A stretch of 49,163 bases of DNA from an uncultured Synergistales bacterium. Its GTDB lineage: Bacteria; Synergistota; Synergistia; Synergistales; Aminobacteriaceae. Location of the stretch: contig CAJOCL010000007.1 in NCBI GenBank assembly GCA_905233565.1, forward strand, positions 36,753 through 85,915. The letters are read 5' to 3'. A program made the translations under genes and the position numbers. This document shows positions 1 through 9,294 of the stretch, one piece after another. The notes under the pieces are model-generated. The model was not told the origin of the DNA, did no database searches, and saw only the letters and a list, made by a program, of their open reading frames with translations. The first letter of the stretch is position 1. Each line of letters starts with the position of its first letter.

Positions 1-1079
1 TATATATTTGCTGACATAACGCGCTCAACTTCAGCCGGATCATATGCAAAGTCTTTGGCTGTTGCACGCGAAATTTTGCCGTCCCTGAACCAGCGTACTA
101 AATCCTGTTCCATCGTGTGCATTCCGAAACTCATTCCCGTGAGCATTGCATTGCGTATACTGCTGATTTTTCCTTCACGAATGCTTGCGCGTATTGCCGG
201 CGTTGTAATCATTATTTCAGTTGCGCAGACCCTGCCTTTTATGTCATCTCTAGGGATAAGCTGCTGTGAGCAAATTCCGAGCAGAGTATAGGCAAGCTGC
301 AGCCTGATTTGATTTTGCTGATGAGGCGGGAAAACGTCAACGATTCTTTCAATTGACTGTGAAGCGTCCTGAGTGTGGAGCGTTCCGAAAACCAGGTGTC
401 CCGTTTCAGCCGCCGTAATCGCCGCGCCTATTGTCTCAAGGTCTCTCATTTCGCCTATCATGATAACATCGGGATCCTGCCTCAAAACGTGCCTTATTCC
501 TGACGAAAAATTTTCAGTGTCGTGGCCGATTTCACGCTGATGAATTACGGAGAGAGCCGGAGAGTGTATATATTCGATAGGATCTTCAATCGTTACGATA
601 TGGGCTTTACGCTTGTGGTTAATTTCGCTGATTATTGCTGCGAGGGTTGAGCTTTTTCCATGTCCCGTAGGACCTGTAGCAAGGAATAAGCCCCTGTGCT
701 TCTGAGACATGGTTTTCAGTATCGGCGGAAGTCCAAGCTCATCAAGAGAGCGTATAACCGTAGGCACAAGCCTGAAGGTTAAAGATACGCCGTTCATTTC
801 ACGGTAAGCACTGCCCCTGAATCTCTGAGTTTCATACGTGAACGCGAAATCAAGATCGCCCGTCCTGTTGAAACGCTCAAGCTGTGAACCGTCAAGTATT
901 TCACTGATGAATTTTTCGAGAGCTTCTTTTGTGAATATCACTGAACTTTCAATATAATTCAGCTCGCCGTGAACACGCAGAGCCGGAAAACAGCCCGAAC
1001 TCAGATGAATATCGCTTGCACCGTCATTAATTGCAAGTTTTATGAGCTTTTCTAAATCAGGATTATTAAATTGTTGCAC
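1..1079 (-). CDS. pilT: Type IV pilus retraction ATPase PilT (3' end beyond window)
   Basis: Hexameric cytoplasmic ATPase that disassembles the type IV pilus and powers twitching motility. Reading the minus strand from a GTG at 1079 gives 359 codons with no stop before the window edge; PilT is usually about 350-370 residues, so only a few C-terminal residues should be missing. The N-terminal region has the ASDIHLSSG signature (about residues 21-29), followed by Walker A GPTGHGKSS (about 136-144), the Asp box IEDPIEY, Walker B with GEMRD, and the His box GTLHTQDA. The start overlaps the end of pilB by 14 bases, so the two are probably translationally coupled. No pilC or pilin gene is in the window. 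The GTG is chosen because it fits the PilT N-terminus and the coupling; an SD inside pilB is weak. Confidence 0.93.
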   Translation of the reverse strand, partial: MQQFNNPDLEKLIKLAINDGASDIHLSSGCFPALRVHGELNYIESSVIFTKEALEKFISEILDGSQLERFNRTGDLDFAFTYETQRFRGSAYREMNGVSLTFRLVPTVIRSLDELGLPPILKTMSQKHRGLFLATGPTGHGKSSTLAAIISEINHKRKAHIVTIEDPIEYIHSPALSVIHQREIGHDTENFSSGIRHVLRQDPDVIMIGEMRDLETIGAAITAAETGHLVFGTLHTQDASQSIERIVDVFPPHQQNQIRLQLAYTLLGICSQQLIPRDDIKGRVCATEIMITTPAIRASIREGKISSIRNAMLTGMSFGMHTMEQDLVRWFRDGKISRATAKDFAYDPAEVERVMSANI

Positions 1080-2748
1080 TTATTATCTCCTCCATTGATG
1101 TATAACCCTGTAAAGCAGCGTTAATCCCGGAACGCCTAAGGGTTTTCATTCCGTCTTCAATTGCAGCCGCTCTGAGTTCCATAGCGTCAGCACCTTTAAC
1201 GATCATTTCGCGGAGATGGTCATTAATTACCATGATTTCATATATTCCGCGCCTGCCCCTGTAACCGTGCCTGCAATGTTGACAGCCTATAGGCTTGAAT
1301 GCCGTACTGCCTGACGGTATGCCGAGCTTTTCGCATGTCATGTCATCAATTTCGTATTCCTCTTTGCAGTGAGGACATAAGCACCTGACAAGACGCTGAG
1401 CGATTACGCCGGTTAAAGATGCTGCGAGAAGGAAAGGTGCCGTTCCCATGTCGATAAGACGTGTTGCCGCGCTTGGAGCGTCATTCGTGTGTAACGATGA
1501 CAAGACAAAATGTCCTGTAAGTGCTGAACGTATTGCGATCTGTGCCGTAGCTTCGTCCCTGATCTCACCTATCATGATTTTGTCGGGGTCCTGCCTCAGA
1601 ATTGAACGTAATGCGCTGTCGAATGTCAGGCCTGCTTTTTCGTTGACGTTGACCTGATTTATTCCTGCTATGTAAAATTCTACGGGGTCTTCAACCGTAA
1701 CGATATTAATATCAGGGTTGCTTATTTTCTTGAGCATTGAATAAAGTGTTGTAGATTTTCCCGAACCTGTAGGGCCTGTAGCTAACATCATTCCCCAAGG
1801 GGTAGCGCAGAACTGCTCAATATATTTCATGTCATCATCTTCAAGCCCCAAATGTTCAAGTTCAACGAACGAGTTATCACGGTCAAGGATACGTAGGACG
1901 ACTTTTTCACCGCTCATTGTCGGGAGTGAAGAGACTCTCAAATCTATGTGTCTTCCGTCTATGATAGTGAGGATACGCCCGTCCTGAGGTTTTCTTTTTT
2001 CTGCGATGTCCATACCGGCCATGATTTTGAGACGTGAAATTACTGCCGGCTGAACGACTGCGGGGTACTGGTTATGAATATATAAAGCACCGTCAACCCT
2101 GAATCGTATACGGCTCATATTTTCGTAAGCCTCAAAGTGAATATCTGAAGCGTTTTCCCTGACAGCCTGCTCGATTGCCCTGTTGACGAGTTCGATTAAA
2201 GGCGCGTCATCAGGATTCATTGTTGCGGTCGTTGCGGCAAGAGGCGTATAAGCGTCTCCGGCCTCCATTGTATCGGTCATTGCACCTTGAAGGTTAGCGG
2301 AGAAGTCGTACATTCGTGATAGATTTCGGCTTATGTCGTCTCCGCCTGATGTTGCGATTCTCAGGTCATGGCCTGTGAGCATTTTTATTTCGTCCTGAGC
2401 GGGAAGGTCAAGAGGATCGCTCATTGTAACTAGCAGTGTATCATCTTCGTCGAGTTTCAGCGGTATTAAATTAAGGCGTTCGGCAACGTTGCGGGGAATC
2501 ATCTTGAGTGCTTCGTCCTGAGCCTGATAGCGGTCAAGCTGTATAAACTGGAGCTCAAGCTGTACTGCAAGAGTTTCTGCGACCTGCGTTGGGGTCAAAG
2601 CACCCAATGATACGAGGATTTCACCAAGACGCTTGTCCGATGTTTTCTGAAGCATGAGGGCTTTGTCGAGTGAATCCTGGCTGACTAACTCATATTCTAT
2701 CAGAATTTCGCCGAATCTTTTTCGCTGCGTAAAGAATATATCCTGCAA
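1066..2748 (-). CDS. pilB: Type IV pilus assembly / type II secretion ATPase PilB (GspE family)
   Basis: Cytoplasmic motor that drives pilin polymerisation, 560 residues as expected for PilB. Residues 1-150 look like the MshEN/T2SSE N-terminal domain (the RFGEIL..., LGEILVSLG... repeats). The motor domain follows: SDIHFE near 201, Walker A GPTGSGKS at 325-332, Walker B IMIGEIRD at 391-398 and the His box SSLHTNDA near 417-424. A tetracysteine zinc element is visible (CLCPHC near 456-461 and CQHC near 489-492), which is typical of PilB/GspE and absent from PilT. The start is TTG, supported by an AAGGAGG box about 8 bases upstream. It overlaps pilT, and together they give extension and retraction motors. 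The operon probably continues past the left edge. Confidence 0.96.
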   Translation of the reverse strand: MQDIFFTQRKRFGEILIEYELVSQDSLDKALMLQKTSDKRLGEILVSLGALTPTQVAETLAVQLELQFIQLDRYQAQDEALKMIPRNVAERLNLIPLKLDEDDTLLVTMSDPLDLPAQDEIKMLTGHDLRIATSGGDDISRNLSRMYDFSANLQGAMTDTMEAGDAYTPLAATTATMNPDDAPLIELVNRAIEQAVRENASDIHFEAYENMSRIRFRVDGALYIHNQYPAVVQPAVISRLKIMAGMDIAEKRKPQDGRILTIIDGRHIDLRVSSLPTMSGEKVVLRILDRDNSFVELEHLGLEDDDMKYIEQFCATPWGMMLATGPTGSGKSTTLYSMLKKISNPDINIVTVEDPVEFYIAGINQVNVNEKAGLTFDSALRSILRQDPDKIMIGEIRDEATAQIAIRSALTGHFVLSSLHTNDAPSAATRLIDMGTAPFLLAASLTGVIAQRLVRCLCPHCKEEYEIDDMTCEKLGIPSGSTAFKPIGCQHCRHGYRGRRGIYEIMVINDHLREMIVKGADAMELRAAAIEDGMKTLRRSGINAALQGYTSMEEIISATI

Positions 2749-2817
2749 TATTATTCCTCCTTAACAAATTAAGTTAGAAATCAAATTATCATTACATTAT
2801 AATATAACTTCTAATAA

Positions 2818-3933
2818 TTATAAAATGGATACGTAAGGCCATGTCCCTGAATCTTTTTTTACTACGTAATGCCACCACCAATAAAATATCATCACGGCAA
2901 TCAGTATCATGTTTGTTATAACTCTGAGATACTTTTCTTTGACGAAACGCGAAAGAGCAGCAGTAGCAAATACGTTGAAGACCTGAGAATATAATAAAAA
3001 CCTGTTCAGCATGAAACGTACGGCTAGTTGGAATATAATACAGAATATAAGATTAAATTTATAAAATTCAATGTTAGATTTAGCTTCTGCCGGCCCTGAA
3101 AGTGTATAGGCTGCTCCTTTTCTATACAGAAGCATCATGAGCAGAGTTCCGAAAGTTATTAACAATATCAGCGTAGAACCTCCAGTCTCATTATATTGAT
3201 TATCAAAATAGACATCGTATTTTGCTGCAAGAAATGGGACAAAACTAAGTGCTGTCCTCATTATTCTTCTTGTGAAAGCAAGCATAACCGCAACGCTGAT
3301 TAATATTGCAAACTTTAGCCACGCCTTTTTTTGTACTTCATCAGAGGTCATTACCATATGCATTGCCAGGCCTACTCCGAAGACCATGAACGCTGACCTG
3401 TGGAACAAACTGGCAAATAATATCCATAAAGAAAATTTGCCGTATTCTTTCTTTTCAAGTTTATCAAAATTCATAAAAATAATTGATGCTGAAAGGAATT
3501 GACGAATTACATTAAGAGAGCGGTTATAAAACATGAAGTAAAACACAAACATAGTTACATAAAGCGGTATTTTATCTTTATGCCTGTAAGCTCCTACATA
3601 AGTGCATGAAATTGTGATAAGCATACAGACAAAATAGAACCAGTTCTCATGTCCGAACGTTTTCATAACAGAATAGCATATAATGTTATAGCCTAAATCA
3701 GTACCGCTTGCTTTATTAAAAGTTAGAAAATCTGGGGAACGCAAAGCGCGCATACAATGCTGCTGACCGTAAACTAATGTGTCAATTCCTACACCGTTGG
3801 CTCTAAGCCCTCCAAGTATTGACGGTACAAGAATACTGATTACCGAAAACAGAATCATTACTTTCTTGTCTCTGGATTTCTGCGCAAGGTATGCAAAAAA
3901 CACAGACACCAGAAAACAGGATACATATATCAC
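2818..3933 (-). CDS. EpsG-family polytopic membrane protein (polysaccharide polymerase-like)
   Basis: Integral inner-membrane protein of 371 residues with about nine to ten hydrophobic segments. It shows the EpsG/Wzy-like pattern: an N-terminal membrane pair, then GLRANGVGIDTLVY (the R...G.DT..Y motif, residues about 43-56), and a central NRSLNVIRQFLSASI segment followed by LFHRSAF. EpsG proteins are thought to polymerise exopolysaccharide or O-antigen repeats at the outer face of the inner membrane. The start is GTG at 3933 with a GAGGGG box upstream. It is an orphan here: no glycosyltransferase, flippase or chain-length regulator sits beside it, so the polymer is unknown. Its AT-rich codon use resembles the acyltransferase at 47504 more than the neighbouring housekeeping genes, which hints at transfer. 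Confidence 0.75.
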   Translation of the reverse strand: MIYVSCFLVSVFFAYLAQKSRDKKVMILFSVISILVPSILGGLRANGVGIDTLVYGQQHCMRALRSPDFLTFNKASGTDLGYNIICYSVMKTFGHENWFYFVCMLITISCTYVGAYRHKDKIPLYVTMFVFYFMFYNRSLNVIRQFLSASIIFMNFDKLEKKEYGKFSLWILFASLFHRSAFMVFGVGLAMHMVMTSDEVQKKAWLKFAILISVAVMLAFTRRIMRTALSFVPFLAAKYDVYFDNQYNETGGSTLILLITFGTLLMMLLYRKGAAYTLSGPAEAKSNIEFYKFNLIFCIIFQLAVRFMLNRFLLYSQVFNVFATAALSRFVKEKYLRVITNMILIAVMIFYWWWHYVVKKDSGTWPYVSIL

Positions 3934-4030
3934 GCTTTAATTCCCCTCATCTCTCTTTAAGAAAATTAACTTTTTGTAACTCATAATATCATATTAAGTA
4001 AAATATTCATGGACAGTACATGTATTAATT

Positions 4031-5893
4031 TCACTTTTTTACATTCTTTACAAACCCCGAACGTACCGCATTAACCACAGCAAGGCACATAACCCCCGTA
4101 TCAGCAAAAACGGCAGCACGCATTCCGGCCAAGCCAAACGCACCAAGTATCAGACAAATCATCTTCAAGCCTATAGAGCAATAAACATTCTGTCTGACAA
4201 TACTCATGCACCTGCGCGAAATCCTCACGGCCTCAGCAACTTTCATCGGATTATCGTCCATTAAAACAACATCAGCAGCTTCAACTGCAGCATCAGATCC
4301 CAAAGCACCCATCGCAATCCCTACATCAGCACGGGCAAGTACAGGCGCATCATTTATCCCGTCCCCGACAAATACCGTAACTCCTGAACTCTCCGCAATC
4401 TCATCAACTTTCGCGGCCTTATCCGCAGGCAGCATCTCACTGTAATACTCGCTTATCCCCAAAGCATCGGCAGCTTCTCGGGCCGTATTCTCATTGTCGC
4501 CCGTCAGCATTATTACTCTCTCTATACCTTCTGATTTCAAGGCTTTTACGGCTTCTTTTGATGATGACTTCAAAATATCTGAAATTACTACATGGCCGGA
4601 ATATTTCCCACTTTCTGAAACATGTATAACCGTCCCTGATTTATGAATGCAATCACAGCCACATTCAGCACCGATTGAAGCCATGAATTTTTCACTGCCT
4701 GCACAGACTAATTCACCGTTTACTTTCGCTTTAACTCCGTAACCCGCAATCTCTTGGACATCTTCAACTATACACATATCATCTTCATTCGGATATGCCT
4801 TTTTTAACGCTTCTCCTGCCGGGTGATGTGAATATCTCTCAGCATGTGCCGCAATATGAAGAAGTTCATTGACGCTGCAATTTTCAGGGTGTATTGCAGA
4901 AACTTGAAATGTCCCCTGTGTCAGCGTCCCCGTCTTGTCGAAAACAACGCATGATGTCTCAGCTAAACGCTCGATAAATATTTCACCCTTCACCAGAATG
5001 CCGCGCTTCCCTGCTGCTCCCGTTGACGCAAAAAACGCTAAAGGTACGCTCACAACTAAAGCACATGGACAGCTGACAACTAAAAACGTCAACGCCCTGT
5101 AAGCCCACGTACTGAAATCAGCATAAATTAACGGCGGTATTAACGCAATGCACAAAGCCGCAATACATACGGCAGGCGTATAAACACGTGAAAATCTCGT
5201 TATGAATTTTCCAGTTCTTGACTTGTTGATTTCCGAACTTTCAATGAGTTCAAGAATTTTTGATGCTGTTGACTGCTGAAAACTGCAGACCGTCTTAACT
5301 CTCAGTACACCAGAAAGATTAACGCTTCCGCTGAGAACTGAATCACCTGCTTTAACGCTTCTCGGCATACTCTCACCCGTCAATGCTCCCGTGTCAATCC
5401 CTGAATTTCCCTCGATTACAATTCCGTCAACCGGTATCTTTTCGCCCGGCTTGATGACTATTACGCTGCCCGTCTCAACTCCTGAAGGGTCAACACGCTC
5501 AATATTCCCGTCTTTTTTCTCAAGATTCGCATAATCCGGCCTCAAGTCCATTAATGCCGTTATGCTGTCCCTTGTCCTGTCTGACGCATAATCCGAAAAC
5601 GTCTCGCCCAACTGATAAAATATCATAACCGCTGAAGCCTCGCCGTATTCGCCCAAGATTAACGCACCTATGGTCGCTATTGACATCAGGAAATGTTCAT
5701 CGAATACCTCACCGCTCTTTATCCCTTCAATTGCCTCAAGGATTACATCATAACCGGCAATAAGATAAGGAATTAAATAAAGCAGAAATTTCACGGCTCC
5801 TTCAGCCTTTATTCCAAACGGAAGATAATTAATCCCCAAAATAATTAACACTGATATTGCAATACGCAGAACAATTTTTACACGCCCGTTCAT
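4031..5893 (-). CDS. Heavy-metal translocating P1B-type ATPase (Zn/Cd/Pb exporter type)
   Basis: Inner-membrane pump exporting soft divalent metal ions using ATP, 620 residues. Visible landmarks in order are TGES at 172-175 (actuator), SCPCALV with the intramembrane CPC at 275-277, phosphorylation motif DKTGTLT at 319-325, the SHHPAGEAL His-Pro element near 356-364 (P1B-specific) and GDGINDAP at 510-517 (hinge). The last membrane helix contains an Asp (FADTGVMCL), as in the ZntA/CadA subgroup, arguing for Zn/Cd/Pb rather than Cu. There is no N-terminal HMA metal-binding domain or Cys-rich leader; a CGCDC cluster sits in the nucleotide domain near residues 411-415. No metal-responsive regulator is adjacent. 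ATG start with AAGGTG upstream. Confidence 0.93.
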   Translation of the reverse strand: MNGRVKIVLRIAISVLIILGINYLPFGIKAEGAVKFLLYLIPYLIAGYDVILEAIEGIKSGEVFDEHFLMSIATIGALILGEYGEASAVMIFYQLGETFSDYASDRTRDSITALMDLRPDYANLEKKDGNIERVDPSGVETGSVIVIKPGEKIPVDGIVIEGNSGIDTGALTGESMPRSVKAGDSVLSGSVNLSGVLRVKTVCSFQQSTASKILELIESSEINKSRTGKFITRFSRVYTPAVCIAALCIALIPPLIYADFSTWAYRALTFLVVSCPCALVVSVPLAFFASTGAAGKRGILVKGEIFIERLAETSCVVFDKTGTLTQGTFQVSAIHPENCSVNELLHIAAHAERYSHHPAGEALKKAYPNEDDMCIVEDVQEIAGYGVKAKVNGELVCAGSEKFMASIGAECGCDCIHKSGTVIHVSESGKYSGHVVISDILKSSSKEAVKALKSEGIERVIMLTGDNENTAREAADALGISEYYSEMLPADKAAKVDEIAESSGVTVFVGDGINDAPVLARADVGIAMGALGSDAAVEAADVVLMDDNPMKVAEAVRISRRCMSIVRQNVYCSIGLKMICLILGAFGLAGMRAAVFADTGVMCLAVVNAVRSGFVKNVKK

Positions 5894-5946
5894 TTTTCAG
5901 CACCTTAATAATTAAATAATTATTTGCATTTTATAGATTATCTCAC

Positions 5947-5984
5947 AAAAAAAAGAGAGTACCCCTTTTTTCAGAGATACCCTC
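5947..5984 (-). terminator. Intrinsic terminator downstream of the 6002-8212 gene
   Basis: On the minus strand the arms at 5984-5974 and 5965-5955 form an 11-bp stem (three G-U pairs) with an A-rich 8-base loop, followed by eight U residues (5954-5947). It lies directly after the stop of the lipoprotein gene and separates it from the P-type ATPase gene. Confidence 0.85.
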
Positions 5985-6001
5985 ATTAATTAACTTACGT
6001 T

Positions 6002-8212
6002 CTACTGTTTTATTCCGCCGAAGTCATTAATTTTGTGTACGGTGCGGAAAATATTGCTGCTTGAAGGAATATTCCTCACGCCTTCCGTATCAACCTGTAT
6101 CGTTATCGCTTCAGGGAACAGCGTGAACACTGTATCTCCGCTGATAGTAACCGTCGTTTCAGTAACCGTTAAAGTGTTGCTGTTTGTATTCGTGCTTGTA
6201 TCGCTGTTTGTGTTACTGTCCGTGCCTGACTGATTGCCGCCCGTGCTGCTTTCACCGCTTTCACCGCCGGGAGCTGCACCGCCGCCGCCGTTATTGCTAG
6301 CCTGAGAATAGTTGTAGACTGCATTACCTGAAATGTCAACACCGTTCTCCGCGTCAATTCCTGCCTCGCCTGCTGAGTCCTGAGAAGTAGTTCCGGCCGT
6401 AATGTTCAAAGTTCCGCCCTGTATTGAAACCCAGCCGTTCGAGTCGATTCCATCACCGCCTGTCGAGTTGATCGTCAGAGTTCCGCTGTCCATCTGGAAC
6501 ACTGAGACATAATCTTCGTTTACGTTGATAGCATCATCGGAGGCCGTAACGTTGATTATTCCGCTCTCTATCAGCATGTGCATTTCTGAGTCAAGACCTT
6601 CATATGTAGAATTGATGGTTAGAGTACCCGTTCCGTTAGCTCCTCCGCCGATTACCATTGTGCGCCTCGAATGGAATGCGCCGTCAAGTTTGTACATCTT
6701 TTCCTGCTCGCCTATGTCAGTTCCGATACCTGAGCCGGTGTACACGGGTTCATTCGTATCATCATCAAGTTTCGGGCAAAGTTCGAGTATTCTGTAAAGA
6801 TTCGTGCCGGTGAATGTGTTTGTTGTCCCGTCAGCAATCTCAACAAGTGCGCCAACGTCATAATCACCTGTATCATCGCTTATCATCTTTGAGCCGATGG
6901 TCTTCCAAAGGTTATCCGCTGATAAAACTGACTGAGTATCATAACCCATTCCGCCGTTTTCTGCCCATTTGTAGACTTTGTAGAAAACAATAGCAGGAGC
7001 AACGGTGCATTCGACATCAACGCCGTCAAGGATAATACGCGCCTGGTGCTTTACTTTCGCGCCGAGCTCAACCCATATCTGACCCTTCCAAGTTCCTGAG
7101 AGCCTGTAAGTTCCTGGTTCAGTGATGTGAAGTACGGGGTTGTTATAGGCCTCTTCTGCTGAATGCGTCATCGTTGAGAATGCCGGTATGCTGCTCGTGT
7201 CAGCTGCTGATGAGAACGAGGCAGAATTAGGAGGATTCGGCCCTTCACCTCCGCCCGGCATGTCAGGGGGCATATTACCGCCGGGAACCTCACCGCCTCC
7301 GGGAAATTCACCGCCCGGCATTCCGCCCATTCCTGCAACCTGCATCGGGAGCGTTGCGAATATGTACTTGTCGCTGCTGTAAGCTGATCCGTATGTAGCG
7401 CCTAACGCTGCTACAGCCTCACTAACTGCCGATGATGACATGTCATAGTAAACAACATATTCGGTGTCTTCGTCTTTTTTTGCAGTGTTTGAAGTGCTGA
7501 ACTCAAGCGTATTTGACATGTAGCGTATGTCACGGGCAATATACACGCCGTTTACTTGTTTGATATTTTCAAGAACTGCATCTTCACTGAGTTCTTCTGT
7601 GCTGTCTCCAAGTGTCCAGTATTCTGTAGGGTGCTGGGGATCTGCATGCCATACGTAATTATATGGTGAGATTGTTTCACTGCCTACAACTGCCGTTCCG
7701 TCTGAGTTCAGTACTATGTCAATTATATTTTCGTCAGACTCAAGCTCTATTGATGATGTTGCAAATTCAAGATTTGTATACGTCATCTTCTGTGCAGCTC
7801 CGCCGTAACGGTTGACTTCTCCGTAGGGTGTTGTCGTGTCAATTCCCGAACCGCTTGGATTATAGGCGAATATTACATCCGTATCGCTGCCGTTCTCAGT
7901 GATTATGAAGGGTACGTCATCGCTTATTGAGTTAAAGAACTCAAGGTTAAGCGTAATATCCTCGCTTCCCCTAGTAACAGGCGCAACATAATACTTTGCG
8001 GTTGTCCCTATGATACCGACCTGATTGCCCCTGAAAATATTATAGGAACCGTCACGCTTCAAAGCCCTTGATGTAATGATCATTCTATGGCTCTGCAATG
8101 ACTTCTGGGTTCTGGCGGTCTGAACGCCCCCGCCGCTTCCTCCGCATCCTGACATTGAAAAAACAAACAATGACATTATGAAGAGGTACAACATACTTAA
8201 AATTTTTTTCAT
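6002..8212 (-). CDS. Secreted carbohydrate-binding lipoprotein (Cthe_2159-like beta-helix domain)
   Basis: Predicted surface or periplasmic lipoprotein of 736 residues. The signal peptide ends in a lipobox, SMSGC, with Cys23 followed by a GGSGGG linker. A Gly/Pro/Met-rich stretch lies around residues 295-325 (GGMPGGEFPGGG and similar). The C-terminal half carries the Cthe_2159 carbohydrate-binding pattern: EPGTYRLSGTWKGQIWV, then ILDGVDVEC, GTGTLTINSTYEGLDSE, IINVTASDDAINV and GGTLNITA, i.e. right-handed beta-helix rungs with paired Asp residues. The founding family member binds acidic polysaccharide such as pectin, but the ligand here is unknown. A Gly-rich then Ser/Thr/Asn-rich tail follows near residues 640-690. 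ATG start with GGAGG upstream; monocistronic, with its own terminator. Confidence 0.8.
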   Translation of the reverse strand: MKKILSMLYLFIMSLFVFSMSGCGGSGGGVQTARTQKSLQSHRMIITSRALKRDGSYNIFRGNQVGIIGTTAKYYVAPVTRGSEDITLNLEFFNSISDDVPFIITENGSDTDVIFAYNPSGSGIDTTTPYGEVNRYGGAAQKMTYTNLEFATSSIELESDENIIDIVLNSDGTAVVGSETISPYNYVWHADPQHPTEYWTLGDSTEELSEDAVLENIKQVNGVYIARDIRYMSNTLEFSTSNTAKKDEDTEYVVYYDMSSSAVSEAVAALGATYGSAYSSDKYIFATLPMQVAGMGGMPGGEFPGGGEVPGGNMPPDMPGGGEGPNPPNSASFSSAADTSSIPAFSTMTHSAEEAYNNPVLHITEPGTYRLSGTWKGQIWVELGAKVKHQARIILDGVDVECTVAPAIVFYKVYKWAENGGMGYDTQSVLSADNLWKTIGSKMISDDTGDYDVGALVEIADGTTNTFTGTNLYRILELCPKLDDDTNEPVYTGSGIGTDIGEQEKMYKLDGAFHSRRTMVIGGGANGTGTLTINSTYEGLDSEMHMLIESGIINVTASDDAINVNEDYVSVFQMDSGTLTINSTGGDGIDSNGWVSIQGGTLNITAGTTSQDSAGEAGIDAENGVDISGNAVYNYSQASNNGGGGAAPGGESGESSTGGNQSGTDSNTNSDTSTNTNSNTLTVTETTVTISGDTVFTLFPEAITIQVDTEGVRNIPSSSNIFRTVHKINDFGGIKQ

Positions 8213-8309
8213 ATGAGAAACCTCCGATTACAAAAATTTACTTTAATTAAAGTGTGTTTATTCTAACATACAAAATGAAATTTAAGCGGAAAATTCACGG
8301 ATTCAATAC

Positions 8310-8341
8310 AAAAAATCTCCCCCGTAATTACAAAGGGGAGA
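8310..8341 (-). terminator. Intrinsic terminator after the solute-binding-like gene
   Basis: Minus-strand hairpin: TCTCCCC (8341-8335) pairs with GGGGAGA (8322-8316 region) and is followed by a run of U from 8315 to 8310. It closes the 8365-9183 transcript. Confidence 0.85.
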
Positions 8342-8364
8342 CAGACAGAAAGTTATAATCAAAA

Positions 8365-9183
8365 TTATTTCTTTCTGATGTGAAAGAACTTGTTCCAGCT
8401 GTAATACGGCCTCGAAAGCGTAACGCCTGCGGGAGCGTCCAAATTCCACGTGAAAGCCTCCGCAGTTTCATACCAGAACACGACATCAACGCGCCCTGAC
8501 AATAACGCGGTAGTCCTTGCGCCGGACTCAATGTTCACAAGCTCAATATTAACCTTCAGCCTGCGGGCAATTTCAGCAAGAAGAGCAGTGTTGAAACCTG
8601 AGGGCTTTCCGCTTGCATCAATGTAATCTATGGGCGGAAGATCTCCGGTTACGGCAGCCCTTATCGTCTCTGCTCCGTCATATTTCGTGAACTCTACGGG
8701 TTTATCTTTCTCATCGCTGTAGATGTAAATCCCCTGAATTTCCGGGAGTGTCCAGTCGTCTTCGAGTTCCTTAATAACTCTGTTGAATTTTTCTGCAAGT
8801 TTAACGTTTTTTGAATCAAAACCGAAAGCGAGGCTCATTGGCGCATTAGTTAATGAAACGCAGCATATTTCATAATCCGGGTTATTCTTCACGACATATT
8901 CTGCAACAATCTCAGGAAGTGCAATCTCATCAATATCGTGCCTGTCAATGGCCATAAGCATGGCATTCAGTGAGTCATAGAATTTCACTCCGTAAAGTTC
9001 ATGACGGTTTGAGAGAAGATTCCAGCCCGTTGTCCTGCGGCTGTCCTGAATGATTTTTGCAAAATTCTCCTCTGTCGTGTTCAGCCTCGTAAGGAAACCG
9101 ACCCTCACGGTCATAATTACGGAAGAATACGCGCACGAGGCAAGTATAACGGCAATGACTGACGCAAAAATTATTTTTTTCAC
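8365..9183 (-). CDS. Periplasmic solute-binding-like protein with two half-domains (SBP family 3-like)
   Basis: Exported protein of 272 residues. I place the start at the GTG at 9183, not further upstream, because a GGGAG box sits 7-11 bases before it and the protein then opens with a normal signal peptide (KKIIFASVIAVILASCAYSS). The C-terminal part (VTGDLPPIDYIDASGKPSGFN...LLSGRVDVVF...LSRPYYSW) is the first lobe of a family 3 binding protein. The segment before it (YDSLNAMLMAIDRHDIDEIA...NAPMSLAFGF...FNRVIKELEDDWTL) looks like a second lobe. The lobe order is thus reversed or made of two truncated copies. No permease or ATPase gene is adjacent. It may bind an amino-acid-like ligand or act as a sensor. 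Confidence 0.7.
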   Translation of the reverse strand: MKKIIFASVIAVILASCAYSSVIMTVRVGFLTRLNTTEENFAKIIQDSRRTTGWNLLSNRHELYGVKFYDSLNAMLMAIDRHDIDEIALPEIVAEYVVKNNPDYEICCVSLTNAPMSLAFGFDSKNVKLAEKFNRVIKELEDDWTLPEIQGIYIYSDEKDKPVEFTKYDGAETIRAAVTGDLPPIDYIDASGKPSGFNTALLAEIARRLKVNIELVNIESGARTTALLSGRVDVVFWYETAEAFTWNLDAPAGVTLSRPYYSWNKFFHIRKK

Positions 9184-9233
9184 GATTAAATATCTCCCTT
9201 CGGAAAGTTTATACACTTGTAATTATGATAACA

Positions 9234-9268
9234 CAAAAAAACAGAGCCGCCTGAAAATTTCGGCTCTG
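9234..9268 (-). terminator. Intrinsic terminator after livK-like gene
   Basis: Minus-strand stem of 8 bp (CAGAGCCG at 9268-9261 with CGGCTCTG at 9249-9242), loop of 11, then seven U residues from 9241. It follows the stop of the 9295-10425 gene. Confidence 0.88.
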
Positions 9269-9294
9269 CGTTGATTTCGTTATGATTACAATTT

